Source: CAYZUC01 sp964481705 (GTDB lineage: Bacteria; Bacillota; Clostridia; Lachnospirales; Lachnospiraceae). From it: a stretch of DNA of 64,000 bases. This document shows positions 36,124 through 43,807 of the stretch, piece after piece (position 1 is the stretch's first letter; every line of letters starts with the position of its first letter). The stretch is from the NCBI GenBank assembly GCA_964481705.1, contig CAYZUC010000001.1, forward strand, positions 10,583 through 74,582. Reading direction: 5' to 3'. Position numbers and translations under genes: made by a program. The notes under the pieces were generated by a model, which did no database searches, was not told where the DNA came from, and worked only from the letters and a program-made list of their open reading frames with translations.

Positions 36124-37191
36124 TCACCTGGGGGCTGTGTAGAATACAAAGTATCCTTTGACATAGGCAACATACACTACAAGCATAATAAGGCATGGGA
36201 GGATACACACAAAGAAACGTGGTATGATCTTCCAGTCCTTTTTCATGAGGGCAAGCGGTAGGAACAGGAGGGAAACCGCAGCTGGCACCAGCATATTGGA
36301 AGAACTCGATAATACGGTTGATCCAAAGCACACCAAGAAAAGCAGGAGCCAGTCTCTTCTGTTCTTATGTTCTCTCAATAAACGAATATAAAGATATAAG
36401 ATTGCCGGTAAAACAACATTGCCCAACAGGCTCTTACCTTCGTACGTTCTTGTAATCAAGAAGTTGGATGAGGTATAGATTGTAATAAAGTTAAAGTTCA
36501 TGATTGCCGCAAATACCATCATCCAAAAGATTGGTTGTTTCTTGTCTCCAAATAACTCCTTTCCAATCATGTAATACAGCAGATTCGTCAAAAGAACAGC
36601 AACAGAAGCCATAATGATTTTTGTCTGCATAAGAGGATGGATGGGAAACAGTTGACACATGACAGAATCATTCATTGGATAGGTGGCAAAGAAATAGCGC
36701 ATCTCAAAATGATCCTGCCAGTCCCCGGTATAAGGGTCATATATATTCATGGAATCCGTCTGAATGGAAGTTGTTACATTTGCTACATAGTAAGCCGCAT
36801 CTAAAGTAAATTGGTAGTTGTACAAAATGATTAAGGTCTGAACAAGTACTATAAGCGCAATACCAACAAAAAACCATCGATTCTTCTTAAGGCTTTCGAA
36901 TACTTCACTCGACTTTGCAATCCATACCTTTCGGTTTAAAATGACCGATACCATGAGGAGAAGTATGATGACAATACTCCATATCCTTGTAAGCATGGAT
37001 AGTGGTCTCCAACGGTACATGATGGGAACACAAACACAGGTAAACAGACTATAATACAAAAAGAAGCCTGCGAGAATAGAAAGAGTCACCGAATACTCCT
37101 TTCTATTTCTCCCTACGATGAGTGAGCCTATAATGAAATATAACAGGAAATTAAATCCTATCATCAAGATACAGATCAAAATCGATATCAT
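36124..37191 (-). CDS. Polytopic membrane protein, N-terminal half of a DUF6077/GT-C-like protein
   Basis: 355 aa with about nine or ten hydrophobic helices. After the fourth helix, NYQFTLDAAYYVANVTTSIQTDSMNIYDPYTG places an acidic residue and an aromatic pair in an extracytoplasmic loop, as in the DxxY/DE loops of GT-C glycosyltransferases that use polyprenyl-phosphate sugars. It ends at a TGA with the last helix just finished. GGAG precedes the ATG. The next ORF is in frame (see 35209-36081). Family naming is from recall of Lachnospiraceae DUF6077 proteins and should be checked by profile search. Confidence 0.62.
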   Translation of the reverse strand: MISILICILMIGFNFLLYFIIGSLIVGRNRKEYSVTLSILAGFFLYYSLFTCVCVPIMYRWRPLSMLTRIWSIVIILLLMVSVILNRKVWIAKSSEVFESLKKNRWFFVGIALIVLVQTLIILYNYQFTLDAAYYVANVTTSIQTDSMNIYDPYTGDWQDHFEMRYFFATYPMNDSVMCQLFPIHPLMQTKIIMASVAVLLTNLLYYMIGKELFGDKKQPIFWMMVFAAIMNFNFITIYTSSNFLITRTYEGKSLLGNVVLPAILYLYIRLLREHKNRRDWLLLFLVCFGSTVLSSSSNMLVPAAVSLLFLPLALMKKDWKIIPRFFVCILPCLIMLVVYVAYVKGYFVFYTAPR

Positions 37192-37208
37192 AACAAACTC
37201 CGTTCCGA

Positions 37209-39374
37209 TTACTTAATCAGTATAACATTGGTTCCTTCAAAACGTTTGATAATTCCAATTCCACGGTCATGAAGCTTTGCAACGGTTTCTGACGTAATGC
37301 CTAGCGTGTTGGTACTATATTCTGTCGTGGAACAGTCTAATAATGCAAATTCCGGCTGTGTTAAGTCATATAGTCTCTCTCCGGCACCAGTATAACCATG
37401 ATGAGGAATCTGTAAAAAATTCACATTCCAATTTTCTGAATCCTCTCCATATTCTGAAACCATACGATCTACCGTCTCTTCTGTAATATCCCCGGTAATC
37501 ATCATAGAGATACCATTCATGGTAATCTTCAAAACGAGTGAATTATCATTAACATTATCGACAGAAGGAGAGAATGCTGATAAACACGTAAACGAAATTC
37601 CATTCTCATCAATGATATCTCCGCTCTTCATTGGAATAAATTCTATATCCGGAGTATTTTTTCGAATCTCTTCAAATTCGTCATAATCGAATGCCTCGTA
37701 CTCCAGATTTTGTTCTGCTTCGCCTGTACTCTGTGCAAAATCATCTGTGAATGGCGAGTAATACACCTTATCAATCTGTATCTCCTCGCTTGCTTCTTTT
37801 CTGCAATAAAGGAAGGCACCAATATGGTCGTAATGCGGATGCGTCAGATACCAAGCTGATACCTTGCCACCATGTGACAGGAGAAAGTTCTTCAGATGGA
37901 TACCGTCTCCATAATAGCCACCATCGATTACCGTAAGATTACCAGCCGAGTCTTCTATAATGTAGCTTAATCCACCGGCATCCTCATTTACATCACATTG
38001 ATAGATTCGATAATACTTATCACTTCCGGTGTCATAGGTGACAAAGCTTTTTCCGTCTGCCTCTGCAAAACAGTTCAGAATATAGCCTTCTTTCCGACCG
38101 GAATTCAAATTACCATTTGTACTAACGCTCTCAATCGTGTCATGATTTGCATCTCCATCCACAATACGCTCTCCACTGACACTGTCTCCACTGATGGAGT
38201 CCCCACTAATCGAAGGATTCTGATTATCAGCCTCATTCTGTTTTGCAACAGCCGCCTTAATATCCGATAATGCTGTAGTCATCTCCTGCGTATATTCATA
38301 AACACTGTTAATCTTTGTATTTAGCTTAAAAATGCAAAATATCAGGGCAAGTAAAATAGGAATTAAGATGAAATAACCCCAGAATAACAGTTTTCCTTTC
38401 TTTGAATTCATAAAATCATCTTCCTCGCTTTCCACTAAGATACGATCTTGAAATAACGGAACCTCTTTCTGATCCGATAATTTATCCATTACCTTCATCA
38501 TCGGTACTTCCAATGCTGTAACCAGAAATACCACCAGAACGGTAAGTACTCCACCGATTAACGGCTCTTTTCCTACATATGCACACGCAATTAAGAGTAT
38601 TGTCATGGAACCTGCATTATGTCTCATCGCGGTATCTTTCCATTTCCACAAAATGCGGATCATAGATGGGAATAAAAGTCCGAGAAATACGGTTTCCCCT
38701 TTCATAAATGAAAAATTGATATCATAACCACTTCCAAATACCAGGAGCCCCCATATGGCCGCAAGAAAGATCAATCGTTTCTTTCTGCTCTCCGGAAACA
38801 TTGTTTCTCCCAGCCATGCATAGTTAAGGTAGCACAGTGGCAAAAAGATCAGTCCGCCAAATGTCTGGATTAGGATAACCGGAGGAACCTGCAATAGTCT
38901 TCCCCAGGATGCAAACAACGTAATCGAAAGATGACTCCAGTCAGGCATGGCATCCATCTGGTAGCACCAGGTAAATTCTGCAAGTAACGAAGTTACCGCA
39001 AAATCATTCTGAGTAAAGAGAATCGTAATAAGAATCTGCAGGCCGATACCGCCAAACAACAGCCATTCTGCGATTCTCCATGTCTTTATCGTCAATTGAA
39101 ATCCCCGACATATTTCTTTTCTACGCATAATAACTGCTGCCACAGCGATCACAACAGCCATCGAAATAAAAAGCAATGCCAATAGATGCAGTGTGCCACC
39201 AGCCAGCTTTAAAATACAGGAAAGAACACCCAGAATCGCAAGCAAAAGAATGCTCCCGGAAACAAGGCGCTTTGCAGTCTTCTGCCCACCCTTTACGGAA
39301 TCCTCCAAAATAAGACCGATGCAGAAACTCAATATATACCATAATGCAATACTTAAAAGTATTTTTGCAATCAT
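37209..39374 (-). CDS. Membrane protein fused to a ComEC-like metallo-beta-lactamase-fold hydrolase
   Basis: 721 aa in three parts. Residues 1-290 have about eight hydrophobic helices and resemble the membrane part of the neighbouring 355-aa protein. A further helix at about 328-350 leads to a charged, low-complexity linker (about 355-430, with SGDS repeats). Residues about 435-721 form a metallo-beta-lactamase fold: THPHYDHIGA (His512, His514, Asp516, His517), NDNSLVLKI near 610, MITGD (Asp629) and IPHHG (His658/His659), the order seen in the C-terminal domain of ComEC. The hydrolase domain should bind two metal ions and, by the topology I infer, lies outside the cytoplasm. Substrate unknown; phosphodiester or lipid-linked glycan cleavage are possibilities only. 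Confidence 0.75.
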   Translation of the reverse strand: MIAKILLSIALWYILSFCIGLILEDSVKGGQKTAKRLVSGSILLLAILGVLSCILKLAGGTLHLLALLFISMAVVIAVAAVIMRRKEICRGFQLTIKTWRIAEWLLFGGIGLQILITILFTQNDFAVTSLLAEFTWCYQMDAMPDWSHLSITLFASWGRLLQVPPVILIQTFGGLIFLPLCYLNYAWLGETMFPESRKKRLIFLAAIWGLLVFGSGYDINFSFMKGETVFLGLLFPSMIRILWKWKDTAMRHNAGSMTILLIACAYVGKEPLIGGVLTVLVVFLVTALEVPMMKVMDKLSDQKEVPLFQDRILVESEEDDFMNSKKGKLLFWGYFILIPILLALIFCIFKLNTKINSVYEYTQEMTTALSDIKAAVAKQNEADNQNPSISGDSISGDSVSGERIVDGDANHDTIESVSTNGNLNSGRKEGYILNCFAEADGKSFVTYDTGSDKYYRIYQCDVNEDAGGLSYIIEDSAGNLTVIDGGYYGDGIHLKNFLLSHGGKVSAWYLTHPHYDHIGAFLYCRKEASEEIQIDKVYYSPFTDDFAQSTGEAEQNLEYEAFDYDEFEEIRKNTPDIEFIPMKSGDIIDENGISFTCLSAFSPSVDNVNDNSLVLKITMNGISMMITGDITEETVDRMVSEYGEDSENWNVNFLQIPHHGYTGAGERLYDLTQPEFALLDCSTTEYSTNTLGITSETVAKLHDRGIGIIKRFEGTNVILIK

Positions 39375-39384
39375 AACCGTCTCT

Positions 39385-40056
39385 TTACCTCATATCCTGA
39401 TAGATATCATAATCACCTATGGTATCCATTTTCTCAAAATCATACGTACTAAGAGTGACCGACGGATAATGATATCCGTTATCGAGAACAATGAAATTAC
39501 AGTTTTCCTGTCTGGCAAGCGATGTCAGTTCCTCTGTATCAAAATCATGTTTTCTCATTTCAGTATAAAGCTTGTCTGCATTACCGATAAGTGTTACGCC
39601 ATCCTCTTCATCGATATAAGCATAAGGCGTTTTCAGCCTTCCGTCATATACCTGCAGATACGGAGCCAGCTTTTTCGGTGCCACAACTCCGGTAAGATTC
39701 TCCTCGCTGCTTAACTCTTCCATTACCAGCATCTCATCCCTTCCAATTCCATAAAGTGATTCTGAACGAGTAACCGAATTGAGATAGGATGGAAGATTAC
39801 CATTCATTAAAAATAGAATAATGAGACAGAATACCGAAGCCGCCAAACTATATTTGGATGTCTTATTCTTTGTATCTTCTTCCTGAAAAATAAGAACTAC
39901 CGCATAAGCCACAAACACGCCTGCCGGAATACCATTTCCGCAACGCAAAAAAGCCAGCATTGCTAACGCCAACGCAGGATAAAAAAGGAGCATTCTTTTT
40001 TGTCTATTCTTTTCCAGAAAATAAATTGTGAGAATAGCCGGTAATAATAATGCCAT
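39385..40056 (-). CDS. Short membrane protein resembling the C-terminal half of its DUF6077/GT-C-like neighbours
   Basis: 223 aa. Three hydrophobic helices in the first 100 residues, then a soluble domain with YAYIDEEDGVTLIGNADKLYTEMRK and CNFIVLDNGYHYPSVTLSTYDFEKMDTIGDYDIY, comparable in layout to the end of 35209-36081. It starts only about 20 nt after the terminator of fcl, so either transcripts read through or the gene lost its upstream part in a rearrangement. A TTGGAG site eight nt before the ATG would allow translation. Function not recognised. Confidence 0.55.
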   Translation of the reverse strand: MALLLPAILTIYFLEKNRQKRMLLFYPALALAMLAFLRCGNGIPAGVFVAYAVVLIFQEEDTKNKTSKYSLAASVFCLIILFLMNGNLPSYLNSVTRSESLYGIGRDEMLVMEELSSEENLTGVVAPKKLAPYLQVYDGRLKTPYAYIDEEDGVTLIGNADKLYTEMRKHDFDTEELTSLARQENCNFIVLDNGYHYPSVTLSTYDFEKMDTIGDYDIYQDMR

Positions 40057-40076
40057 AGATATATCTCCAAATTCTT

Positions 40077-40103
40077 AAAAGGGCACTTCAACTGAAGCGC
40101 CCT
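40077..40103 (-). terminator. Rho-independent terminator after fcl
   Basis: On the minus strand a 10-bp stem (GGGCGCTTCA / TGAAGTGCCC, one G-T pair) with a two-nt loop as drawn is followed by TTTT. It lies 11 nt beyond the fcl stop and ends the gmd-fcl transcript. The next gene starts about 20 nt further on. Confidence 0.85.
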
Positions 40104-40114
40104 ATGGATCTGAT

Positions 40115-41047
40115 TTACTTTTGATAATTCTCTGCGTACCACTGATACGCCTGCTTGATTCCCTCTTCGAGTTCAATCTTATGTTTCCAGCCCAACGCAT
40201 GGAGCTTATCCACATTCGTCAGTTTTCTTGGTGTGCCATCCGGCATCGCGGAATTCCATTCGATCTCACCGGGGAAGCCTACAATTCTCTGTACCGTCTC
40301 AGCAAGCTCCTTAATGGTAACTTCCTTACCCGTACCGATATTGACATGCTGCTCTCCACTATAATTCTCCAGCAGGAAAACACAAGCATCTGCCATATCA
40401 TCCACATGCAAAAACTCACGCAGTGGAGAACCGGTACCCCAAAGCTCTACCTTGGCATCCCCATTGACCTTTGCTTCGTGGAACTTGCGAATCATAGCCG
40501 GCATAACATGTGAATTCTGTAAGTCGTAATTATCATGTGGTCCATAAAGATTCGTTGGCATGCAGCTGATAAAATCATCACCATACTGTCTCTTGAAGAA
40601 TTTACACATCTCCAAACCGGAAATTTTAGCGATTGCATACGCTTCGTTCGTCTCCTCCAGGGAACCTGTTAATAAAGCATCCTCTGGAATCGGCTGCGGA
40701 GCCATTTTCGGATAGATACATGTGCTTCCCAAAAACAGAAGCTTCTTTACTTTATAGTCATGCGCACACTTAATCACATTGCACTGAATCTGTGAATTGA
40801 TGTAGATGAAATCTGCAGGAGTGGTATTGTTCGCATTGATACCTCCAACCTTTGCTGCAGCAAGAACTACATACTCCGGCTTTTCCTTTTCAAAAAAATC
40901 CGTAACCGCTCTCTGATCGGTCAAATCGAGTTCTGCATGCGTTCTCTTTACAATATTCGTATATCCTTTTGCTTCTAGATTCCTTACAATTGCGGAACCA
41001 ACCAGTCCTCTGTGACCGGCAACAAAAATCTTTGCATTCTTATCCAT
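40115..41047 (-). CDS. fcl: GDP-L-fucose synthase
   Basis: 310 aa SDR enzyme that converts GDP-4-keto-6-deoxy-D-mannose to GDP-L-fucose by 3,5-epimerisation and NADPH reduction. Motifs: IFVAGHRGLVGSAIV, LAAAKVGGINANNT, FLGSTCIYPKMAPQPIPE, YAIAKISGLEMC (Tyr and Lys of the active site) and NLYGPHDNYDL. Length matches the family. It follows gmd by 12 nt in the same transcript and is closed by a terminator. Product feeds a fucosyltransferase that cannot be singled out here. Confidence 0.96.
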   Translation of the reverse strand: MDKNAKIFVAGHRGLVGSAIVRNLEAKGYTNIVKRTHAELDLTDQRAVTDFFEKEKPEYVVLAAAKVGGINANNTTPADFIYINSQIQCNVIKCAHDYKVKKLLFLGSTCIYPKMAPQPIPEDALLTGSLEETNEAYAIAKISGLEMCKFFKRQYGDDFISCMPTNLYGPHDNYDLQNSHVMPAMIRKFHEAKVNGDAKVELWGTGSPLREFLHVDDMADACVFLLENYSGEQHVNIGTGKEVTIKELAETVQRIVGFPGEIEWNSAMPDGTPRKLTNVDKLHALGWKHKIELEEGIKQAYQWYAENYQK

Positions 41048-41059
41048 GGTAATCGCCTT

Positions 41060-42151
41060 CTATTCTTCTTTTTTATCCTTTACATGACTTTTCGCAAGAT
41101 ATTCCTTTGTCGTCATACCTGCAATCGTCTGCATATCGGAATCCATCATCATGCCAACAAGATGAGGGAAATCTACCTGTCTCTTCCAGCCAAGCTCTTT
41201 CTCAGCCTTAGAGCAATCGCCCCAAAGGAACTCAACCTCTGCCGGACGGAAATATTTTGGATTAACATCCACCAAAAGCTTTCCTGTCTTAGCATCATAA
41301 CCTTTTTCTCCAACGCCGGCACCCTTCCAATTAATCTTGATACCAACTTCTCCAAAGGCTACCTCTACAAATTCACGTACGGTGTGCGTTTCATTGGTTG
41401 CCAAAACATAATCACCGGGCTTCTCCTGTTGAAGAATTCTCCACATTCCTTCCACGTAATCGCCCGCAAATCCCCAGTCACGCTTTGCATCCAGATTACC
41501 AAGAGAAAGCTTTTCCTGCTTTCCAGCAACGATAGAGGATACTGCTCTTGTAATCTTTCTGGTTACAAAGGTCTCACCACGTCTTGGTGACTCATGGTTG
41601 AATAAAATACCATTACATGCAAATACATGATAAGCTTCACGATAATTGACAGTAATCCAATAGGAATAGAGCTTTGCTGCTCCGTAAGGACTCTTTGGAT
41701 AAAAAGGAGTCTTCTCACTCTGTGGTGCTGTCTCCGGAAGTCCTCCGAAAAGCTCTGAGGTAGACGCCTGATAAAACTTGCAATTAACACCGGTCTTCTT
41801 GATTGCATCAAGCAAACGCAATGTTCCAATACCTGTAGTCTCTGCCGTGTACTCCGGCACTTCAAAAGACACAGCTACATGAGACTGAGCTGCAAGATTA
41901 TAAATCTCTGTAGGCTGAATCTGTTCTATCAAACGATTTAGATTGGAGGAATCCGTCAAATCTCCATGGTGTAAAAACAAAGTCTTGTCACGTACTTCTT
42001 TATCATAATACAAATGATCAATTCTCTCTGTGCTGATACTGCTGTGGCGTCGAATGATACCATGTACTTCGTAGCCCTTTTCCAAAAGCAGTTCTGCCAA
42101 ATAGGATCCATCTTGTCCGGTAATTCCCGTAATCAATGCTACATTACGCAT
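41060..42151 (-). CDS. gmd: GDP-mannose 4,6-dehydratase
   Basis: 363 aa SDR enzyme. ALITGITGQDGSYLAELLLEKGYEVHGIIRR is the Gmd signature; HHGDLTDSSNL, NLAAQSHVAVSFE, YQASTSELFGG, YGAAKLYSYWITVNYREAY and FNHESPRRGETFVTRKI are all present. It makes GDP-4-keto-6-deoxymannose. A good minus-strand promoter lies just upstream (42196-42223), so gmd-fcl is its own transcription unit within the larger region. Confidence 0.97.
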   Translation of the reverse strand: MRNVALITGITGQDGSYLAELLLEKGYEVHGIIRRHSSISTERIDHLYYDKEVRDKTLFLHHGDLTDSSNLNRLIEQIQPTEIYNLAAQSHVAVSFEVPEYTAETTGIGTLRLLDAIKKTGVNCKFYQASTSELFGGLPETAPQSEKTPFYPKSPYGAAKLYSYWITVNYREAYHVFACNGILFNHESPRRGETFVTRKITRAVSSIVAGKQEKLSLGNLDAKRDWGFAGDYVEGMWRILQQEKPGDYVLATNETHTVREFVEVAFGEVGIKINWKGAGVGEKGYDAKTGKLLVDVNPKYFRPAEVEFLWGDCSKAEKELGWKRQVDFPHLVGMMMDSDMQTIAGMTTKEYLAKSHVKDKKEE

Positions 42152-42195
42152 ATTTTTTCCTCACACTTTCTATAAAATAATTCATTAACCACATG

Positions 42196-42223
42196 ATTAT
42201 ATCATATTTTTCCACTTCTGCAA
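42196..42223 (-). promoter_or_regulatory. Sigma-A-type promoter for gmd-fcl
   Basis: On the minus strand TTGCAG (42218-42223), a 16-nt spacer and TATAAT (42196-42201), about 45 nt before the gmd ATG. Matches five of six -35 bases by my count apart from the last two positions, and the -10 is perfect. Confidence 0.75.
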
Positions 42224-42237
42224 ATATATATACTATC

Positions 42238-43104
42238 TTATTCACTCGGGGGATGATAGAATCTACCACTCATCTGCTCCGTTCGAATCACATTGACAAA
42301 TGCATGGTCATCCAGCTCCCGGATCAGCGTCCGAACCTTTTTTACTTCATCTCCTGATACCACACAATATACCAGGTTACGTTCCTTCTGCTCGAAGCAT
42401 CCCTCTCCCTTAAACAAAGTGGCACCATGATGTGTCGCACGATTGATAGCCTCAACCAATTCCTTGGGCTTATCCGTAATAATCAAAAGCGTATCCTGAT
42501 GATATCTGCGATACAGAACACCTACGACCTGTGTAGATGTAAACTGAAAGATAATAGAATACAGTGCGGTATCCCACCCAAATAGCAGACCCGATATGCT
42601 GAGTGTAACCACATTGAATGCCAGAATATAATTAAATGCATCTACATTTTTCTTTACAGACAAATAGACAGCTATGAAGTCTGTGCCGCCACTTGTAGCA
42701 TTGGCTAACAGACACATCGAGATAACCACTCCATTAATAATACCACCAAAGATACTAATCAGCGGAAGCTCATATGTAATCGTAATATCCGGCATCATAT
42801 CGGTAAAAATACTGTTCAGTACAATCATAACAATCGAATACAGCGTAAATTTTTTCCCCAAATGACGTAGACTGATAGCGATCGGAACTGCATTAAACAT
42901 CAAGTAAATAGGAGCATATGGCACTGATATAGACCAGTATCTTGCAGCAATTCGCTGTGTCAGGAGCGTAAGACCGCTGATACCTCCGGGTACCAAATGT
43001 CCGGCACGTACAAAGCTCTTCAAATTAACCGCCAGAAGCAACGCCATCGCAGTTACGATCAGCAACCGCACAATCCCTAATCTCCAAACTTCCTTCCCTT
43101 TCAT
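42238..43104 (-). CDS. YitT family membrane protein (DUF161/DUF2179)
   Basis: 288 aa. Five hydrophobic helices in the first 200 residues with VPGGISGLTLLTQRIAA and SNATSGGTDFIAVYLSVKK-like repeats (two related halves), then a cytoplasmic DUF2179 domain (TLLIITDKPKELVEAINRATHHGATLFKGEGCF). Typical of the YitT/YpjC/YqfU family; role unproven. The ATG at 43104 has GAGGGGG six nt upstream. It has its own promoter and is probably core genome stranded within the polysaccharide region. Confidence 0.92.
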   Translation of the reverse strand: MKGKEVWRLGIVRLLIVTAMALLLAVNLKSFVRAGHLVPGGISGLTLLTQRIAARYWSISVPYAPIYLMFNAVPIAISLRHLGKKFTLYSIVMIVLNSIFTDMMPDITITYELPLISIFGGIINGVVISMCLLANATSGGTDFIAVYLSVKKNVDAFNYILAFNVVTLSISGLLFGWDTALYSIIFQFTSTQVVGVLYRRYHQDTLLIITDKPKELVEAINRATHHGATLFKGEGCFEQKERNLVYCVVSGDEVKKVRTLIRELDDHAFVNVIRTEQMSGRFYHPPSE

Positions 43105-43147
43105 ACGATTCCCCCTCATATCGACAGAAATTGATAAAGTTAGCTTT

Positions 43148-43176
43148 ATTATATCTTAAGAACTGCCTGCGGGCAA
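43148..43176 (-). promoter_or_regulatory. Sigma-A-type promoter for the yitT gene
   Basis: On the minus strand TTGCCC (43171-43176), a 17-nt spacer and TATAAT (43148-43153), about 43 nt before the ATG at 43104. It is back to back with the tRNA promoter. Confidence 0.75.
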
Positions 43177-43187
43177 TGAGTTTTATC

Positions 43188-43215
43188 TTGCTTTTATGCT
43201 GTTTCGTGCTATAAT
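43188..43215 (+). promoter_or_regulatory. Sigma-A-type promoter for tRNA-Val
   Basis: TTGCTT (43188-43193), a 16-nt spacer and a perfect TATAAT (43210-43215), ending 9 nt before the tRNA 5' end. Transcripts probably continue into the PAP2-family gene. Confidence 0.78.
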
Positions 43216-43224
43216 TTCTCATAT

Positions 43225-43298
43225 GGAAGTATAGCTCAGCCGGGATGAGCGTTCGCCTCACACGCGAGAGGTCACGGGTTCGAGCCCCGTTGCTTCCA
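43225..43298 (+). tRNA. tRNA-Val (anticodon CAC)
   Basis: 74 nt folding into a full cloverleaf: acceptor GGAAGTA/TGCTTCC (one T-G pair), D stem GCTC/GAGC, anticodon stem TTCGC/GCGAG with loop CTCACAC, giving anticodon CAC (43259-43261), T stem ACGGG/CCCGT with TTCGAGC loop, discriminator A at 43298. CCA is not encoded. It would read the GTG valine codon. Lies between yitT and the PAP2-family gene. Confidence 0.95.
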
Positions 43299-43328
43299 TT
43301 TTAACTGTTAATCGGAAATGAGGTATTT

Positions 43329-43778
43329 ATGGAAGTTCTAAAGATATTGGGTTCCAACACGATTCTGCTGTCATCGATTATAGGATGGGCGACTGCTCAG
43401 ATTCTTAAGACGATTATCAACTTTTGTTTTACAAAATCCTTTAACGCGGAACGACTGGTAGGATCGGGAGGCATGCCCAGTTCTCACTCTGCTACTGTCT
43501 GCGCTCTTTCTACATCGACTGCCTTTCAATATGGATTTGGCTCCTTTGAATTTGCCATTGCTACCGTATTTGCTATTATTGTTATGTACGATGCAATCGG
43601 AGTACGTCGAGAGACCGGAGTACAGGCTGTCCTATTGAACAAAATGATCGATGTGTTTTCCAATATGGAGGGTTTCCCCACAACAGAAGCCAAATTAAAG
43701 GAATTAGTTGGTCATACCCCCATTCAGGTTGCTGCGGGAGCTATCCTTGGAGTTATCGTTGCATTCCTTATGAAATAA
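43329..43778 (+). CDS. Divergent PAP2 family membrane protein (YuiD/DUF212)
   Basis: 149 aa with four hydrophobic helices. GSGGMPSSHSATVCALSTSTA contains the SSH part of a PAP2-phosphatase active site, and YDAIGVRRETGVQAVLLN is the other conserved block of the DUF212/YuiD family. This family lacks part of the classical PAP2 motif and its activity is not established; related enzymes dephosphorylate lipid phosphates such as undecaprenyl diphosphate, which would fit an envelope locus. GAGG lies five nt before the ATG. It is 30 nt downstream of the tRNA. Confidence 0.9.
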   Translation: MEVLKILGSNTILLSSIIGWATAQILKTIINFCFTKSFNAERLVGSGGMPSSHSATVCALSTSTAFQYGFGSFEFAIATVFAIIVMYDAIGVRRETGVQAVLLNKMIDVFSNMEGFPTTEAKLKELVGHTPIQVAAGAILGVIVAFLMK

Positions 43779-43807
43779 AAAAGAAAAGCCTATGGCTCTT
43801 CTTTTTT
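43777..43807. terminator. Bidirectional terminator between convergent genes
   Basis: AAAAAAGAAAAGCC, loop TAT, then GGCTCTTCTTTTTT: a 14-bp stem with one mismatch, flanked by A and T runs on both strands. The stop of the leftward glycosyltransferase lies in the loop. It serves both 43329-43778 and 43790-44719. Confidence 0.85.

Noticed and set aside
43225..43298. tRNA-Val as an integration site for a mobile island
   Set aside because: No integrase gene and no second copy of the tRNA 3' end was noticed in the window; the downstream gene is core-like.
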